Below, piece by piece: positions 17,257-25,999 of a DNA stretch of 64,000 bases. The position numbers and the translations under genes were made by a program. Below the pieces are notes generated by a model, which had not been told where the DNA came from, did no database searches, and saw only the letters and a list, made by a program, of their open reading frames with translations. The stretch lies in assembly GCA_965227145.1 (NCBI GenBank), contig OZ245730.1, positions 5,332,001 through 5,396,000 of the forward strand, given 5' to 3'. Numbering within the stretch: position 1 is the first letter of the stretch; every line of letters starts with the position of its first letter. This DNA comes from JACKAQ01 sp965227145. Lineage in GTDB: Bacteria; Calditrichota; Calditrichia; RBG-13-44-9; J075.

Positions 17257-18228
17257 GTGAACCTCGCATCCAACCTGAAACAACCACTCGCAGAAATTGA
17301 ACAGCGCCTGATCGACTGCGTTCCAAAAGATTTCCCGGTTTCGCTACGGGCGCCTATTCAGGATTTTTTGAAAATGCCCAGTAAAAAAATCCGTCCGCTG
17401 TTGGCGATTTTCGCCAGTCAGGCGGTCGGCGGCAGCCAGGCCGATGCGCTGCCCGCAGCCACAGCGGTGGAGCTGTTTCACGATTTTACATTGATTCACG
17501 ATGACATTATGGATCAGGATGAGCTGCGCCGGGGATTTCCCACACTGCATATCAAATACGACGAAAGCACCGCCATTTTGGCCGGCGATGCGCTGATCGG
17601 GCTGGCATTCCGGGAATTGATGCGCTCACCCGCCGATGCCCGCGATCCCGCTGCCGAAATTTTTACCGAAGCGCTGGTTCGCGTGTGCGAAGGGCAGGCG
17701 CTCGACAAAGAATTTGAAAGCCGTAACGATGTGCAGCTCGATGAATATCTGGATATGATTGCCAAAAAAACCGCCTGGCTGATCCAGACATCCTGCGCGC
17801 TGGGCGCGATTTGCGGCAGCGGCTCGACGGAGCAGGTGCAACGCCTCAGCGATTACGGTTACAATTTGGGCATGGGATTTCAGATTCAGGATGATTTGCT
17901 CGATTTTGTGGCAGACGAAGTGAAGCTTGGCAAAAAAGTCGGCAGCGATTTCCGGATGCACAAAACCACTTACGTCACCCTCAAATACCGCGAAATGCTC
18001 GATGCTGAGCCAGCTTTGCAGGCAACCTATCCACGAGATTTACAGCAATACAGCGATTTTCCGGCATTCCAGAAAGCGCTGCAGGAATTGCAGATTATCG
18101 AAGCGGGCGAGCAGGCGGCTACAGCCTATTTCGACAAAGCGCTGGCAGCACTCAAACAGGTGACGCCACCGGATTCCGGCAATCCGCTCTATCTGATCAC
18201 GACGTTTCTTCAGGAACGCCAGTATTAG
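17257..18228 (+). CDS. Polyprenyl (geranylgeranyl/farnesyl-type) diphosphate synthase
   Basis: A 323-residue trans-prenyltransferase that condenses IPP with allylic diphosphates. The first Asp-rich motif is LIHDDIMDQDELRRG (about 87-101) and the second is GFQIQDDLLDF (about 207-217); KKIRPLL (about 43-49) supplies the IPP-binding Arg. Product chain length cannot be fixed from sequence alone. The start is GTG 17257 with only a weak ribosome site. The 3' end overlaps the convergent Xre gene by 32 bp. The product could feed quinone, carotenoid or, together with the GGGP synthase at 26.7 kb, ether-lipid synthesis (inference). Confidence 0.9.
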   Translation: MNLASNLKQPLAEIEQRLIDCVPKDFPVSLRAPIQDFLKMPSKKIRPLLAIFASQAVGGSQADALPAATAVELFHDFTLIHDDIMDQDELRRGFPTLHIKYDESTAILAGDALIGLAFRELMRSPADARDPAAEIFTEALVRVCEGQALDKEFESRNDVQLDEYLDMIAKKTAWLIQTSCALGAICGSGSTEQVQRLSDYGYNLGMGFQIQDDLLDFVADEVKLGKKVGSDFRMHKTTYVTLKYREMLDAEPALQATYPRDLQQYSDFPAFQKALQELQIIEAGEQAATAYFDKALAALKQVTPPDSGNPLYLITTFLQERQY

Positions 18229-18574
18229 TCCGGGACATTTGGCGCATGAGATTCAGCAAGGCATTTTGCAGCGCCTCCGGCAGTTCCCGCCACAATGCTA
18301 ACAACGCAGCTTCCCGTCCGTATCCGGGCATTGGCTCCTGCACAGTCAGCACCGGCGCGGCATTCGCAGCACCGGTTAACAACCATTCCATCGAACATTT
18401 CCCCAATTTTGACAATTGAAAAAGCACATCCGGCGGCGGCATTCTTCCGGCAAGATATTGTGATACAGCCGGCTGGCTGATTCCAAGCCAGTTTGCCAAA
18501 TCCTGTTGGGTCATTTCCGCACCGCGCATAATTTGCTGAATGCGCACCGCGATTTGTTTGCCATCCATCTTCAT
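18197..18574 (-). CDS. Xre-family helix-turn-helix regulator
   Basis: 125 residues. The start at 18574 is set by CCGGAG 5 nt upstream; an upstream in-frame ATG gives an unlikely extension. A lambda-repressor-like HTH occupies about residues 4-60 with the recognition pattern MTQQDLANWLGISQPAVSQY. The C-terminal half is Ala/Leu-rich without a known effector domain. It is divergent from the DUF2851 gene across 259 AT-rich bp with palindromes, and is probably autoregulated (inference). Confidence 0.85.
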   Translation of the reverse strand: MKMDGKQIAVRIQQIMRGAEMTQQDLANWLGISQPAVSQYLAGRMPPPDVLFQLSKLGKCSMEWLLTGAANAAPVLTVQEPMPGYGREAALLALWRELPEALQNALLNLMRQMSRTNTGVPEETS

Positions 18575-18756
18575 TGTCGCTCCGGTAAAATATTTTAAAT
18601 TAACGTGAATTCGATGCAAAACATCGGTGTAAGCGATTGTAAATAAATGACTTGCATACACCAGGAATCTGTTTCAAAAATAGCCGATATCGGGAAACAT
18701 CCTGAATCCTTTTGTATATCCAGCCTGATGCCTGATCACCAATTTCCCATAGATCC

Positions 18757-18802
18757 ATAGCAATTTCAGATCGCTATTGCCAAACTGTATTACAATTGCT
18801 AT
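18757..18802. promoter_or_regulatory. Palindromic operator candidate between Xre and DUF2851 genes
   Basis: Exact inverted arms ATAGCAATT (18757-18765) and AATTGCTAT (18794-18802), with a further CGCTATTGC at 18772-18780 between them. The region is AT-rich and contains TGTATTAC and ATATTACA. A good candidate site for the divergent Xre protein. Confidence 0.45.
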
Positions 18803-18833
18803 ATTACAAACAAAATACAACAAACACAATACA

Positions 18834-20159
18834 ATGATTGCAATATCGCCACCATCGATCCCGGAGCGCTGGCTGCACTGGAGCTACCGGGAAGCCATCG
18901 GGCTGCCGCCGGAAATCCGGGGAACCCGGAACGAGCGCATCCGCATTTTGCAACCCGGAACGCTCAATTCTGGCAACGGCCCGGATTTCCGGAACGCGTT
19001 GCTGGAAATCGACGGTGTGCGCCAGATCGGTGATGTGGAAATTCACGTATCACCGGAATGCTGGTATCAGCACGGGCACGATCACGACGAACGCTACAGG
19101 CAGGTTTGCCTGCACCTGCTCTGGGATGCGCCAAAAGGCATTCCCGAACGGCTGGCGCAACGCTTTTCCCACGTGCTGCTCTCCGGTCAGTTGACGATAC
19201 CGGTCGAAACATGGCGGGAAACCATGCAAACGCTGGAAAACAACGCATCGCAACCACCTGATATTGCTGATGTTACCCTACACGAACTTGCCGGTTTCGC
19301 CGAACAACGCTTTCACCGGAAAGTGCAGAAAATGCGCGACTGGCTGAGCCATTTTTCACCGGAGGACGTGCTGTTTCTCTCCCTCGGCGAAACGCTGGGC
19401 TACAGCGCAAACAAAAACGCCTTCCGGCAATTGCTCTGGCAGTTCCCGGCTTCCCGGTTGGGCAGCGCGTTTTGCTCACCGGGGCATTCGCCGCTGGATG
19501 TCTGGTTTTTTCTGGTGTATGCGGGCGGGCTCGGCGAGTTGTTGCTGCGACAATCTGCTTTCCGGCAAAGCGAACCGTTTCCGCGACTGTTCAACCAGCA
19601 CATTCTCAACTGGCAAAACCGGATGATCTTTCCGGTGCTTTCTGCGACAGATTGGCATTTTTCGCGGCTGCGGCCGTTCAACAGCCCCTTTATCCGGCTG
19701 GCCGGATTTGCAGCTATCTGGTTCAACTTTCGCAATACAGGGCTTTTCGAGATCCTGCTTTCCAGCGCCCGGGAACGCTTGCCGGAGAAATTATTGCGCA
19801 ATCGCTGGCAATCCGCCATTGATATCCGGTTGCAGCCGGCTTTTATCCGCAATTTGCAACACATGCTCGGCTTCAGGCAATTGCCCGAACGGGCAGCGGG
19901 AAACCAACGCCAACGCCAGTTTTTGCTAAACGCCGTGTTACCGTTGATGCACAGTTGGGCGGAGCAGGGCGGAAATTTCGGGTTTCTGCAGTATATCGGG
20001 CATATTTTTGAACAATTTCCGGCAACCGAAACACCGGAAATGCTCAATCATTTTATCGGCGGGCTGGATCGCCGGCATCCGTTCCGGAAAGGCATTCAAC
20101 GTTCCGGTTTTTATCAACAGGGTTTGCTGGAATGGTCAGCAGGCAAAAAAAAAGCGTAA
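18834..20159 (+). CDS. DUF2851 family protein
   Basis: A 441-residue protein from ATG 18834. Family marks are NSGNGPDFRNALLEIDG, GDVEIHVSPECWYQHGHD and YRQVCLHLLWDA near the N-terminus, typical of the DUF2851 proteins common in Bacteroidetes and relatives. The GDVEIH...HGHD cluster looks like a metal or nuclease-type centre, but no activity has been shown that I can name. No clear ribosome site precedes the start. The 3' end lies next to a terminator that serves the opposite strand. Confidence 0.8.
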   Translation: MIAISPPSIPERWLHWSYREAIGLPPEIRGTRNERIRILQPGTLNSGNGPDFRNALLEIDGVRQIGDVEIHVSPECWYQHGHDHDERYRQVCLHLLWDAPKGIPERLAQRFSHVLLSGQLTIPVETWRETMQTLENNASQPPDIADVTLHELAGFAEQRFHRKVQKMRDWLSHFSPEDVLFLSLGETLGYSANKNAFRQLLWQFPASRLGSAFCSPGHSPLDVWFFLVYAGGLGELLLRQSAFRQSEPFPRLFNQHILNWQNRMIFPVLSATDWHFSRLRPFNSPFIRLAGFAAIWFNFRNTGLFEILLSSARERLPEKLLRNRWQSAIDIRLQPAFIRNLQHMLGFRQLPERAAGNQRQRQFLLNAVLPLMHSWAEQGGNFGFLQYIGHIFEQFPATETPEMLNHFIGGLDRRHPFRKGIQRSGFYQQGLLEWSAGKKKA

Positions 20160-20182
20160 AAGACAATTAGTCTTTTACGCTT
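20145..20182 (-). terminator. Rho-independent terminator of the coiled-coil lipoprotein gene
   Basis: Perfect stem AAGCGTAAAAGAC (20152-20164) / GTCTTTTACGCTT (20170-20182), followed on the minus strand by a U-run (20145-20153). It overlaps the stop of the convergent DUF2851 gene. Confidence 0.85.
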
Positions 20183-20234
20183 GGGTTAGGGGGGTGATTG
20201 GGCTTTTTTTGCTCTATCTTTAGCGTTTTTTTTC

Positions 20235-21116
20235 TTAGCTGTTGGCGGCGATCACCAGATACCGGATCTTCCAGAATTCCTGGGGATTGGTAATTTCGAG
20301 AGTGGTTTTGCCTTCCGCCGATTTGTGCAGCTGATAGGAATTCGGGTTGTGCGGCGATAATACTTTCACTTTGCCCGGTTCCTGATCAATCTGAAGATTA
20401 CCAACTTCCACAATGTCCGCAGGGGTAAAATCAGCGGCGTCGAATCCGGCGGCTAACCGTTTGGTCTTACGCAGACCCAAAAATCCGCCTTTTTCTTCGA
20501 TGATGCCTTTGTCTTTCAACTCATCTTCAGAAGCAACGATGTAATACACCGTATTCAATTGTTGCTGTTGCTGCTGAATCACCGTTTCTTTTTCCTGCAA
20601 TTGCCATTCGGCTTCGTCAAATTTGATGTTCAGCGATGCAAGATCATCTTTCAGTTGATTGATGTGAACTTCACGTTCTTCAATCGCTTTGTTGAGGTTT
20701 TCAATCGTGCTGCTCAACGCATCGTTTTTCACTTTAGAATCCTTAAAGCGTTGCTGTAACTCTGCCATTTTAGCTTTGCTGGATTTCAAATATGTGTCGA
20801 TGGATTGAACATTTGCCAACATTTTTTCGCGCAGTGGCGTTTTATCCTGTTCTTCAACATCGCTGGAAGCCCTGCTCAAAAAGCCTTCGCGCTGACGAAT
20901 TTGCTCCAGATTATCATAAACATCGTTAATTGTTTCGGAATATTCCTGCAGAAATTCGGATTGCGTTGCAGCTTCTTCCATTTTTTGTTCGTATTCCGCC
21001 TGAAGTTGCGCAATACGTTGTTCCATTTCTTTTACTTTCTTTTGGTCCGTGCAACCCACAGCTACTGCGATTGTCAACACGGTTACAACGATTTTATAAA
21101 TACTTTTGACCGACAT
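20235..21116 (-). CDS. Coiled-coil lipoprotein
   Basis: 293 residues. ATG 21116 is chosen because AAGGAG lies 9 nt upstream and it gives a signal peptide ending VAVGC, a lipobox. Residues about 25-205 are almost continuous heptad-rich coiled coil (many E, Q, K, L). The last 90 residues form a globular domain with GGFLGLRKTKRLAAGFD and a tail similar to cyclophilin-free scaffold proteins; I cannot name it. Probably a periplasmic elongated structural protein. No partner gene is adjacent. Confidence 0.65.
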   Translation of the reverse strand: MSVKSIYKIVVTVLTIAVAVGCTDQKKVKEMEQRIAQLQAEYEQKMEEAATQSEFLQEYSETINDVYDNLEQIRQREGFLSRASSDVEEQDKTPLREKMLANVQSIDTYLKSSKAKMAELQQRFKDSKVKNDALSSTIENLNKAIEEREVHINQLKDDLASLNIKFDEAEWQLQEKETVIQQQQQQLNTVYYIVASEDELKDKGIIEEKGGFLGLRKTKRLAAGFDAADFTPADIVEVGNLQIDQEPGKVKVLSPHNPNSYQLHKSAEGKTTLEITNPQEFWKIRYLVIAANS

Positions 21117-21162
21117 GCTGGCCAACTCCTTGATTAATGATACTTTTTTTTGACTCACCGCT

Positions 21163-21217
21163 AAACCTGGCGAGCTAGGGGTAATTCTTTTTTTCTGCCA
21201 GGTTTGTTTATAAACAA
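21163..21217 (-). promoter_or_regulatory. Leader hairpin and palindrome upstream of the lipoprotein gene
   Basis: AAACCTGGC (21163-21171) and GCCAGGTTT (21197-21205) are exact inverted arms; TTGTTTATAAACAA (21204-21217) is a perfect 14-bp palindrome overlapping the outer end. Located 46-101 nt before the start, in the probable promoter/5' UTR. It does not match a riboswitch I know. Confidence 0.4.
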
Positions 21218-21405
21218 GCGGCGTGCCAAATAATTTGCAGGGCTATTTATTTTGAATATTTACAACGCTTTAAATAAATTTATCCAATAAATGGCACCTA
21301 AATATGCAGTGTCCGGTTTTACACATTGTGTGCAAATAATTCCCGCAAAGCCGGATACCGTGTTTAAACGAACACAATCGCGGCAGATAAACACTTCATT
21401 TTCAA

Positions 21406-23058
21406 TTAATTTGTGGTGGAAGAATCCGGCAGGGCAGGTGTTTCGAAAATGGCAAATTGCTGATTTTCGTAAAGAGGGGCAACCGGGGGAAGGGCAATAT
21501 TTTTTTCGTATATGATGAAGCGAATATTGTTTTCGCGGGCAACCGGAAGCGCATGTTGATGATAGAGCGCCGGAAAAGCGGCACGGTTCCACGGCAACGA
21601 TACACCGAGCGCCTGCATTCGCGCCCACCAGCGGAAAATCGTTTTCCGGCTGTAATTGTGCGGCGCGCCGTCTTTGTAAGTGCCATAAATAGGTCGTTTG
21701 GAAAAGCTGCGGAAACCTTCGATGTAAATGGGTGTCATCAACATCGCAGCTTCCGGGGTGTTTTGGGCGCACCAGATCTGCATATCTTCCCACGGTGTTG
21801 TGAGGGTGGTGTCAAAAATGCGCCCGGTATCGGCAATGCGCTCCACCGTTTTTTCGCCGGTTACCAACAGCACGGCAGCCAGCGTTCCGGCAAGATAAAT
21901 CCGTCGCCATTGCGCCGGCTGGCGCCAGAAAAGATACACCAGCAGCAGCGCCAATCCGGCCAAAACCAGCAGCCGCACAACCAGCGTGCGGTCATCAACC
22001 ACATCTTCAATCATAAAAACAATGCCCAACAGCAGCCAGATGATCAGCGGACTTTTCGGTGAATCGTTCGTCGTTGCTATCTTGTGGGCAATAAATGCAC
22101 ACAAAATGATAAACAGAAAATAAGAACACCGCGCCAATTGCAGTTGCAACAGAAATTTGATCGTAAAAACATCTGCGAGAATAAACAGCAGCAGCGCCGT
22201 AACTGTACCCAGAACAATCGGCAGGAGTCGCCGGAATGCCGGATGATGCCGGAAAAACCACAGCCCGAATCCGGTCAAACTGAGATGCACCCAACGATCC
22301 GGCACCCATTGCGAGGCAAAAAATGAAAAGCGCATCCGCTGCCGCACCAAATCCAGCCAGAGCGAAACATCAAACTGCGGCGGCGCACCGGCGAGAATTT
22401 TCGGCAGCATCGGCAGCCAGCTTGGCGCAGAGATCAGCAAAAAAATTGCGACACTGCCAATTTTAGTAAAAACAGTGGTTTGGCGAAAATCCATCAGCCA
22501 TTTGTAGCCAAAAAACAGCGCCGCATACAACGCCGTAAAGGGATGAAACAAAAAGATACTGCCGCACAACGCCGCACCGGACAGCCAATTTCCGCGATCC
22601 AGCAACACAAACGCCAGCAACGCAATTGCAACGGCAACAACGTTCGGGTGAAAATAGCCGTAGGGATTCAGCCCGTATTCGCCCATTGCCGCGGCGGATG
22701 TGCCGAGCACGAGCGTTAGCAACACAATCAGCCAGCCACTGTTTTCCCCAAAAAACCGGCGATAAAACAGGAAAATTGCCGCAATCATTAGTGCGGTCTG
22801 GGCAAAAAACAATCCCAGAAAAACGGTTTGCACATCGGCAATATTCAACAAAAACGCTACCGCGTCCCAAATGTAAACCGGGTGATCGCCCAGCGTTTCG
22901 ATCAACAGATCGGTGTTTAGCAATGCGGGGTCAAATTTATGCCAGACAAACCCCAGATAGGTCGATAAATCGCCGATGCCGAGCTGGTAACCCTGCAACA
23001 TTGCCAACACAAAAAATCCTGCCAGCCATGCGGCTGTTCGCCATTGAATGGTGTTCAT
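21406..23058 (-). CDS. Polytopic membrane protein, GT39/YfhO-like fold
   Basis: A 550-residue protein from ATG 23058 with about 11-13 membrane helices and a periplasmic C-terminal domain of about 120 residues. Features such as YLGFVWHKFDPAL near the N-terminus, LNPYGYFHPN, FLFHPFTALYA and a C-terminal WEDMQIWCAQNTPEAAM resemble large membrane proteins of the dolichyl-phosphate-mannose-like/GT-C class in FCB bacteria. The C-terminal soluble region ends with the IIYEKNI/FAIFETP pattern also seen in that class. Catalytic acid residues cannot be assigned with certainty. Stands alone. Confidence 0.55.
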   Translation of the reverse strand: MNTIQWRTAAWLAGFFVLAMLQGYQLGIGDLSTYLGFVWHKFDPALLNTDLLIETLGDHPVYIWDAVAFLLNIADVQTVFLGLFFAQTALMIAAIFLFYRRFFGENSGWLIVLLTLVLGTSAAAMGEYGLNPYGYFHPNVVAVAIALLAFVLLDRGNWLSGAALCGSIFLFHPFTALYAALFFGYKWLMDFRQTTVFTKIGSVAIFLLISAPSWLPMLPKILAGAPPQFDVSLWLDLVRQRMRFSFFASQWVPDRWVHLSLTGFGLWFFRHHPAFRRLLPIVLGTVTALLLFILADVFTIKFLLQLQLARCSYFLFIILCAFIAHKIATTNDSPKSPLIIWLLLGIVFMIEDVVDDRTLVVRLLVLAGLALLLVYLFWRQPAQWRRIYLAGTLAAVLLVTGEKTVERIADTGRIFDTTLTTPWEDMQIWCAQNTPEAAMLMTPIYIEGFRSFSKRPIYGTYKDGAPHNYSRKTIFRWWARMQALGVSLPWNRAAFPALYHQHALPVARENNIRFIIYEKNIALPPVAPLYENQQFAIFETPALPDSSTTN

Positions 23059-23217
23059 CGCTGCCCTGTTGTTCTGTTTCGCGAAATTATACGCATTTTC
23101 GGTGAGAAAAAAAATCTGCAAATGAACGAAGGATTATATAAAGGGTATGTTTTCTGTGGGTTATTTTGACACATTGAAATGGATGTTTCGCTGCTTCGCG
23201 AAAAATTTTGGGAGAAG

Positions 23218-23595
23218 CTAAACTTCGGTTGAGGTGCCAGACGGCTCATCCGGCATTTCGCTGAGAATTTTTTCCAACTTGGTTTTGAGGGAAGGCATGT
23301 GGCGGGTCATTTCCCGCCAAATGGTTTTGGCATTGATTTCGTGATATTCATCCACCAACGAGTGGCGGAGTCCGGCGATATTTTCCCAATCAATTTGCGT
23401 ATGGGCGGATTTTAGCTCCGGCGAAAGCCAGTGCGCCGCCTCGCCGATAATTTCCAGCCGTTTGAGCATCGCCAGCACCATTGTTTTATCGATGCTGAAA
23501 TCCTGAAAATAACCGTAATAGGCATAGGATTCGATCTGTTGAATCATTTCCAGCATCATCTCGATTCGATGCCGGTCGTTCAGCGGACGAATCAT
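23218..23595 (-). CDS. HepT-like (DUF86) protein, orphan, altered RX4HXY motif
   Basis: 125 residues, all-helical, alignable with the HepT/DUF86 toxin family: RLEIIGEAAHWLSPE and IDWENIAGLRHSLVDEYHEI match its two best-conserved helices. In active HepT RNases the second helix carries R-x4-H-x-Y; here it reads R77-HSLV-D82-E-Y84, so the His is replaced by Asp. The usual partner, a minimal nucleotidyltransferase (MntA), is absent: upstream there is only a membrane-protein gene 71 bp away. It is probably a non-toxic or repurposed member (inference). Confidence 0.7.
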   Translation of the reverse strand: MIRPLNDRHRIEMMLEMIQQIESYAYYGYFQDFSIDKTMVLAMLKRLEIIGEAAHWLSPELKSAHTQIDWENIAGLRHSLVDEYHEINAKTIWREMTRHMPSLKTKLEKILSEMPDEPSGTSTEV

Positions 23596-23635
23596 TCAGC
23601 ACACGCCTGCGTTTTTTCTTTCAATATTTTAACTG

Positions 23636-23662
23636 TATCCTTTTTCACTTATCCTTTATCCT
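23636..23662. repeat. TATCCTTTATCC-type repeat copy
   Basis: Contains TTATCCTTTATCCTTTAT in the gap between the DUF86-like gene and the small membrane-protein gene, one of seven similar sites in the window (see findings). Confidence 0.5.
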
Positions 23663-23666
23663 TTAT

Positions 23667-24089
23667 TTAGCCCATGCTAAAATCCCGGCGCGCGGCAGAA
23701 ATCGTTATCGTAAATCCTGCAATAACGTCGATTAACGACATGACCAGCAACGCAAAAAACGTGGAATTTCCGGCAATTGGCGCCCATAAAAACGCAACCA
23801 TGTAAGAAATAAAAACGAAGGTAGATAAAATATGTTCAACAATTTGAGCATCGGTTGAGCGGGTGGATTTTACAATTTCGATAAACAGGCAGAACAATCC
23901 GGACAATATAATAACATCTTTTATTTGAATATACCAGACTTCACCGGATGGCAACAACACACCACTCAGCACAACATCAAATGCTTCGCTTCCCACATCG
24001 GTGCTTCCACCCATAAAAAAAATAGCGCCGATTGCCATATAAGTTACCAAAACAATCCCGAACAGCGGGATGGATTTTACAGCTTGCAT
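23667..24089 (-). CDS. Small four-helix membrane protein, unknown function
   Basis: 140 residues with four hydrophobic segments (about 8-26, 55-72, 84-104, 108-130). The strong ribosome site GAGGAGG lies 4 nt before ATG 24089. No family recognised. The loop after helix 1 contains GGSTDVGSEAF. It is upstream of the DUF86-like gene and may share its transcript. Confidence 0.65.
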   Translation of the reverse strand: MQAVKSIPLFGIVLVTYMAIGAIFFMGGSTDVGSEAFDVVLSGVLLPSGEVWYIQIKDVIILSGLFCLFIEIVKSTRSTDAQIVEHILSTFVFISYMVAFLWAPIAGNSTFFALLVMSLIDVIAGFTITISAARRDFSMG

Positions 24090-24198
24090 GCGGCCTCCTC
24101 AGCGAATATGCAGCGGTTAAAACACAGTATTTCTGTTGAAAATATATGATTATGGGGTGAATGAAGCAAACCTAAAAAGTTGCAGGACATATATTTAC

Positions 24199-24239
24199 AA
24201 AAAAAGCGTCCGTCCGGCAATTGCTGCCGGACGGACGCT
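24199..24239 (-). terminator. Strong rho-independent terminator
   Basis: Perfect 15-bp stem AGCGTCCGTCCGGCA (24205-24219) / TGCCGGACGGACGCT (24225-24239) with a U-run on the minus strand (24199-24205). It ends the transcript of the gene at 24267-24653. Confidence 0.92.
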
Positions 24240-24266
24240 GAAAATTGTAGCTGATCTTACGTTCTG

Positions 24267-24653
24267 TTAGCGGTTCACTAACAATTTTTTCTGAAGCTCG
24301 GTGCTGATCATCAGGAAAAACGCTTCGGCATCTTTGTAATTTTTCTTTTCCAGGGTGCTGAAATTTTCCGGAAATTCGAGCACTTGCGTTGCCAGATAAG
24401 CTTTGAAACGAATGGTTTCGGAAGGTGCGGCTTCCGCCAGTTTTTCCAATTCTGCCAATGCGTCGGCGGTTTCTTCTTCCGGGAACAACAGTTTCAGTTT
24501 TGCAATATGGAATACTGAGGATTCCACAATTCCGATGTTATCGGATTTCAAAGATTTTGTGTAGCTTTTTACACCGCGGGTCAATGATTCCGGGGTTTGG
24601 GCTGCAACGGTAATGCTGAAGATTACCAAAAGGGTGGCGATAAACGTTTTCAT
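24267..24653 (-). CDS. Small secreted helical protein, unknown function
   Basis: 128 residues: signal peptide MKTFIATLLVIFSITVAA, then an all-helical domain of about 105 residues resembling HEAT/TPR-like small domains (ESSVFHIAKLKLLFPEEET, LEKLAEAAPSETIRFKAY). AAAGGAG precedes the start at good spacing. It has its own promoter and terminator, which suggests steady expression. A periplasmic role is likely; function unknown. Confidence 0.7.
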   Translation of the reverse strand: MKTFIATLLVIFSITVAAQTPESLTRGVKSYTKSLKSDNIGIVESSVFHIAKLKLLFPEEETADALAELEKLAEAAPSETIRFKAYLATQVLEFPENFSTLEKKNYKDAEAFFLMISTELQKKLLVNR

Positions 24654-24729
24654 AATTTTCTCCTTTATTTTGAATTCGAACCGTGTTTTCTTTCGCTCAG
24701 TTATAGTTTACGGAAGTAGCTTATCATAG

Positions 24730-24757
24730 ATGTTACCGCGTTGTAAATGGATGTCAA
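24730..24757 (-). promoter_or_regulatory. Predicted sigma70-like promoter
   Basis: On the minus strand TTGACA (24757-24752), 16-bp spacer, TAACAT (24735-24730), about 75 nt before the start of the small secreted protein gene. Two TGTCA direct repeats lie at the -35. Confidence 0.5.
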
Positions 24758-24809
24758 AAAATGTCACGGGGTAAAAAAGGATGCAGGATAATTGATAAAG
24801 GATAAAATA

Positions 24810-25586
24810 TTGTTGCGTTTGGCGGGTTTAATCATTTCAGGCTTACTCGCCGTGGCTGTATTTGCCGGATGTGGCAATGCCGAATACGAAGCGCAGCAAT
24901 CGCTGACGGTTGCGGTGTCCGCAAATTTTCAGGCGCCATTCGAAAAACTGGCGGCAGCCTACCGGGACAGCACCGGCAAATCCGTGCAATCGATTGTCAG
25001 TTCGTCCGGAAAATTGACCACCCAAATCCGCAACGGCGCACCGTTCGATCTGTTTTTTTCGGCGGATACGGGATATCCCAACCAACTGTTCCGGGATGGA
25101 TTGGCATTGCGGCAACCGCAAATTTACGCATCCGGCAAACTGGTGATCTGGTTTTCTGCCGCGCAGCCCGAACCGTTGGACATCTCCGCGCTGACAAATG
25201 TTTCGCTGAAAGCAATTGCCGTTGCCAATCCCCAAATTGCGCCGTATGGCGCGGCGGCAGTTACCGCGCTAAAAAATGCCGGCATATATAATGGTATTGA
25301 ACCGAAACTGGTTTTCGGAAGAAACGTGGCGCAGGTGAACCAATATTTGTTCAGCGGCGCGGCAGATGCGGCGATCACCGCACAGTCTGCGGTGGTTGGC
25401 AGCGATGTTCCCAATTCGCAATGGGCGTTTGTGGACAGCACGCTGTACCAACCGATTGCCCAGGCAGCGATGATCATCGCCAATCGACCGGCGCAATTGC
25501 AGGCTGCCGCCACACATTTTCTGGATTTTTTGAACCGTCCGGTTGCCCGGAACATTCTCCAAAATTACGGATACCAATTGCCATGA
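24810..25586 (+). CDS. modA: Molybdate ABC transporter substrate-binding protein ModA
   Basis: 258 residues, exported lipoprotein (lipobox VFAGC). TTG 24810 is preferred because AAAGGA lies 7 nt upstream; that ribosome site is part of a GATAAAGGATAAA repeat. Family signatures include VAVSANFQAPFEKLAAAY, SSGKLTTQI, PFDLFFSADTGYP and the C-terminal FLDFLNRPVARNILQNYGY. It binds molybdate or tungstate outside the membrane and delivers it to ModB. The stop overlaps the start of the TOBE gene by 4 bp (ATGA). Confidence 0.9.
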   Translation: MLRLAGLIISGLLAVAVFAGCGNAEYEAQQSLTVAVSANFQAPFEKLAAAYRDSTGKSVQSIVSSSGKLTTQIRNGAPFDLFFSADTGYPNQLFRDGLALRQPQIYASGKLVIWFSAAQPEPLDISALTNVSLKAIAVANPQIAPYGAAAVTALKNAGIYNGIEPKLVFGRNVAQVNQYLFSGAADAAITAQSAVVGSDVPNSQWAFVDSTLYQPIAQAAMIIANRPAQLQAAATHFLDFLNRPVARNILQNYGYQLP

Positions 25587-25999
25587 ACCGCGTTCCCGCA
25601 GAAATTGTCAACATCGTAACCGCAGATGCGATATCGCTGGTCGATCTGGTTGCATTCGGCGACACATTTTCCTGCGTGCTGATCGAAACGCCGGAAACCG
25701 CGCCGTATTTGCGGATCGGAAATCGCGTATCGCTGATATTTAAAGAAACGGAAATCGCCATCGCGAAAAATTTTTCCGGACAGATCAGTTTGCGGAATCG
25801 CTTTGCCGCGACCATCCGCGCCATCGAAAACGGCGTGGTGCTCAGCAAAATTACGATGGATTTTCACGGCATTACGATCGTTTCAATTATCACCGCACGA
25901 TCCGCAACAACGCTCCATCTGCAACCCGGCGACGCCGTAACCGGATTGGTGAAAGCCAACGAAATCGCCATTTTCGCCGATGACGGGGGGACAATTTGA
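25583..25999 (+). CDS. Di-TOBE (Mop-like) molybdate-binding protein
   Basis: 138 residues made of two tandem TOBE/Mop domains (about 3-67 and 70-134). Each begins with a core like AEIVNIVTADAISLVDL and AATIRAIENGVVLSKITMDF and ends VSLIFKETEIAIA and VTGLVKANEIAIF. Such di-Mop modules occur as free molybdate-storage proteins or as the C-terminal regulatory part of ModC. Here the module is a separate gene between modA and modB with 4-bp overlaps on both sides, so it is part of the transport operon. Confidence 0.85.
   Translation: MNRVPAEIVNIVTADAISLVDLVAFGDTFSCVLIETPETAPYLRIGNRVSLIFKETEIAIAKNFSGQISLRNRFAATIRAIENGVVLSKITMDFHGITIVSIITARSATTLHLQPGDAVTGLVKANEIAIFADDGGTI

Noticed and set aside
24089..24266. 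A toxin-antitoxin pair around the HepT-like gene
   Set aside because: The only upstream gene encodes a four-helix membrane protein, not a nucleotidyltransferase or DNA-binding antitoxin.
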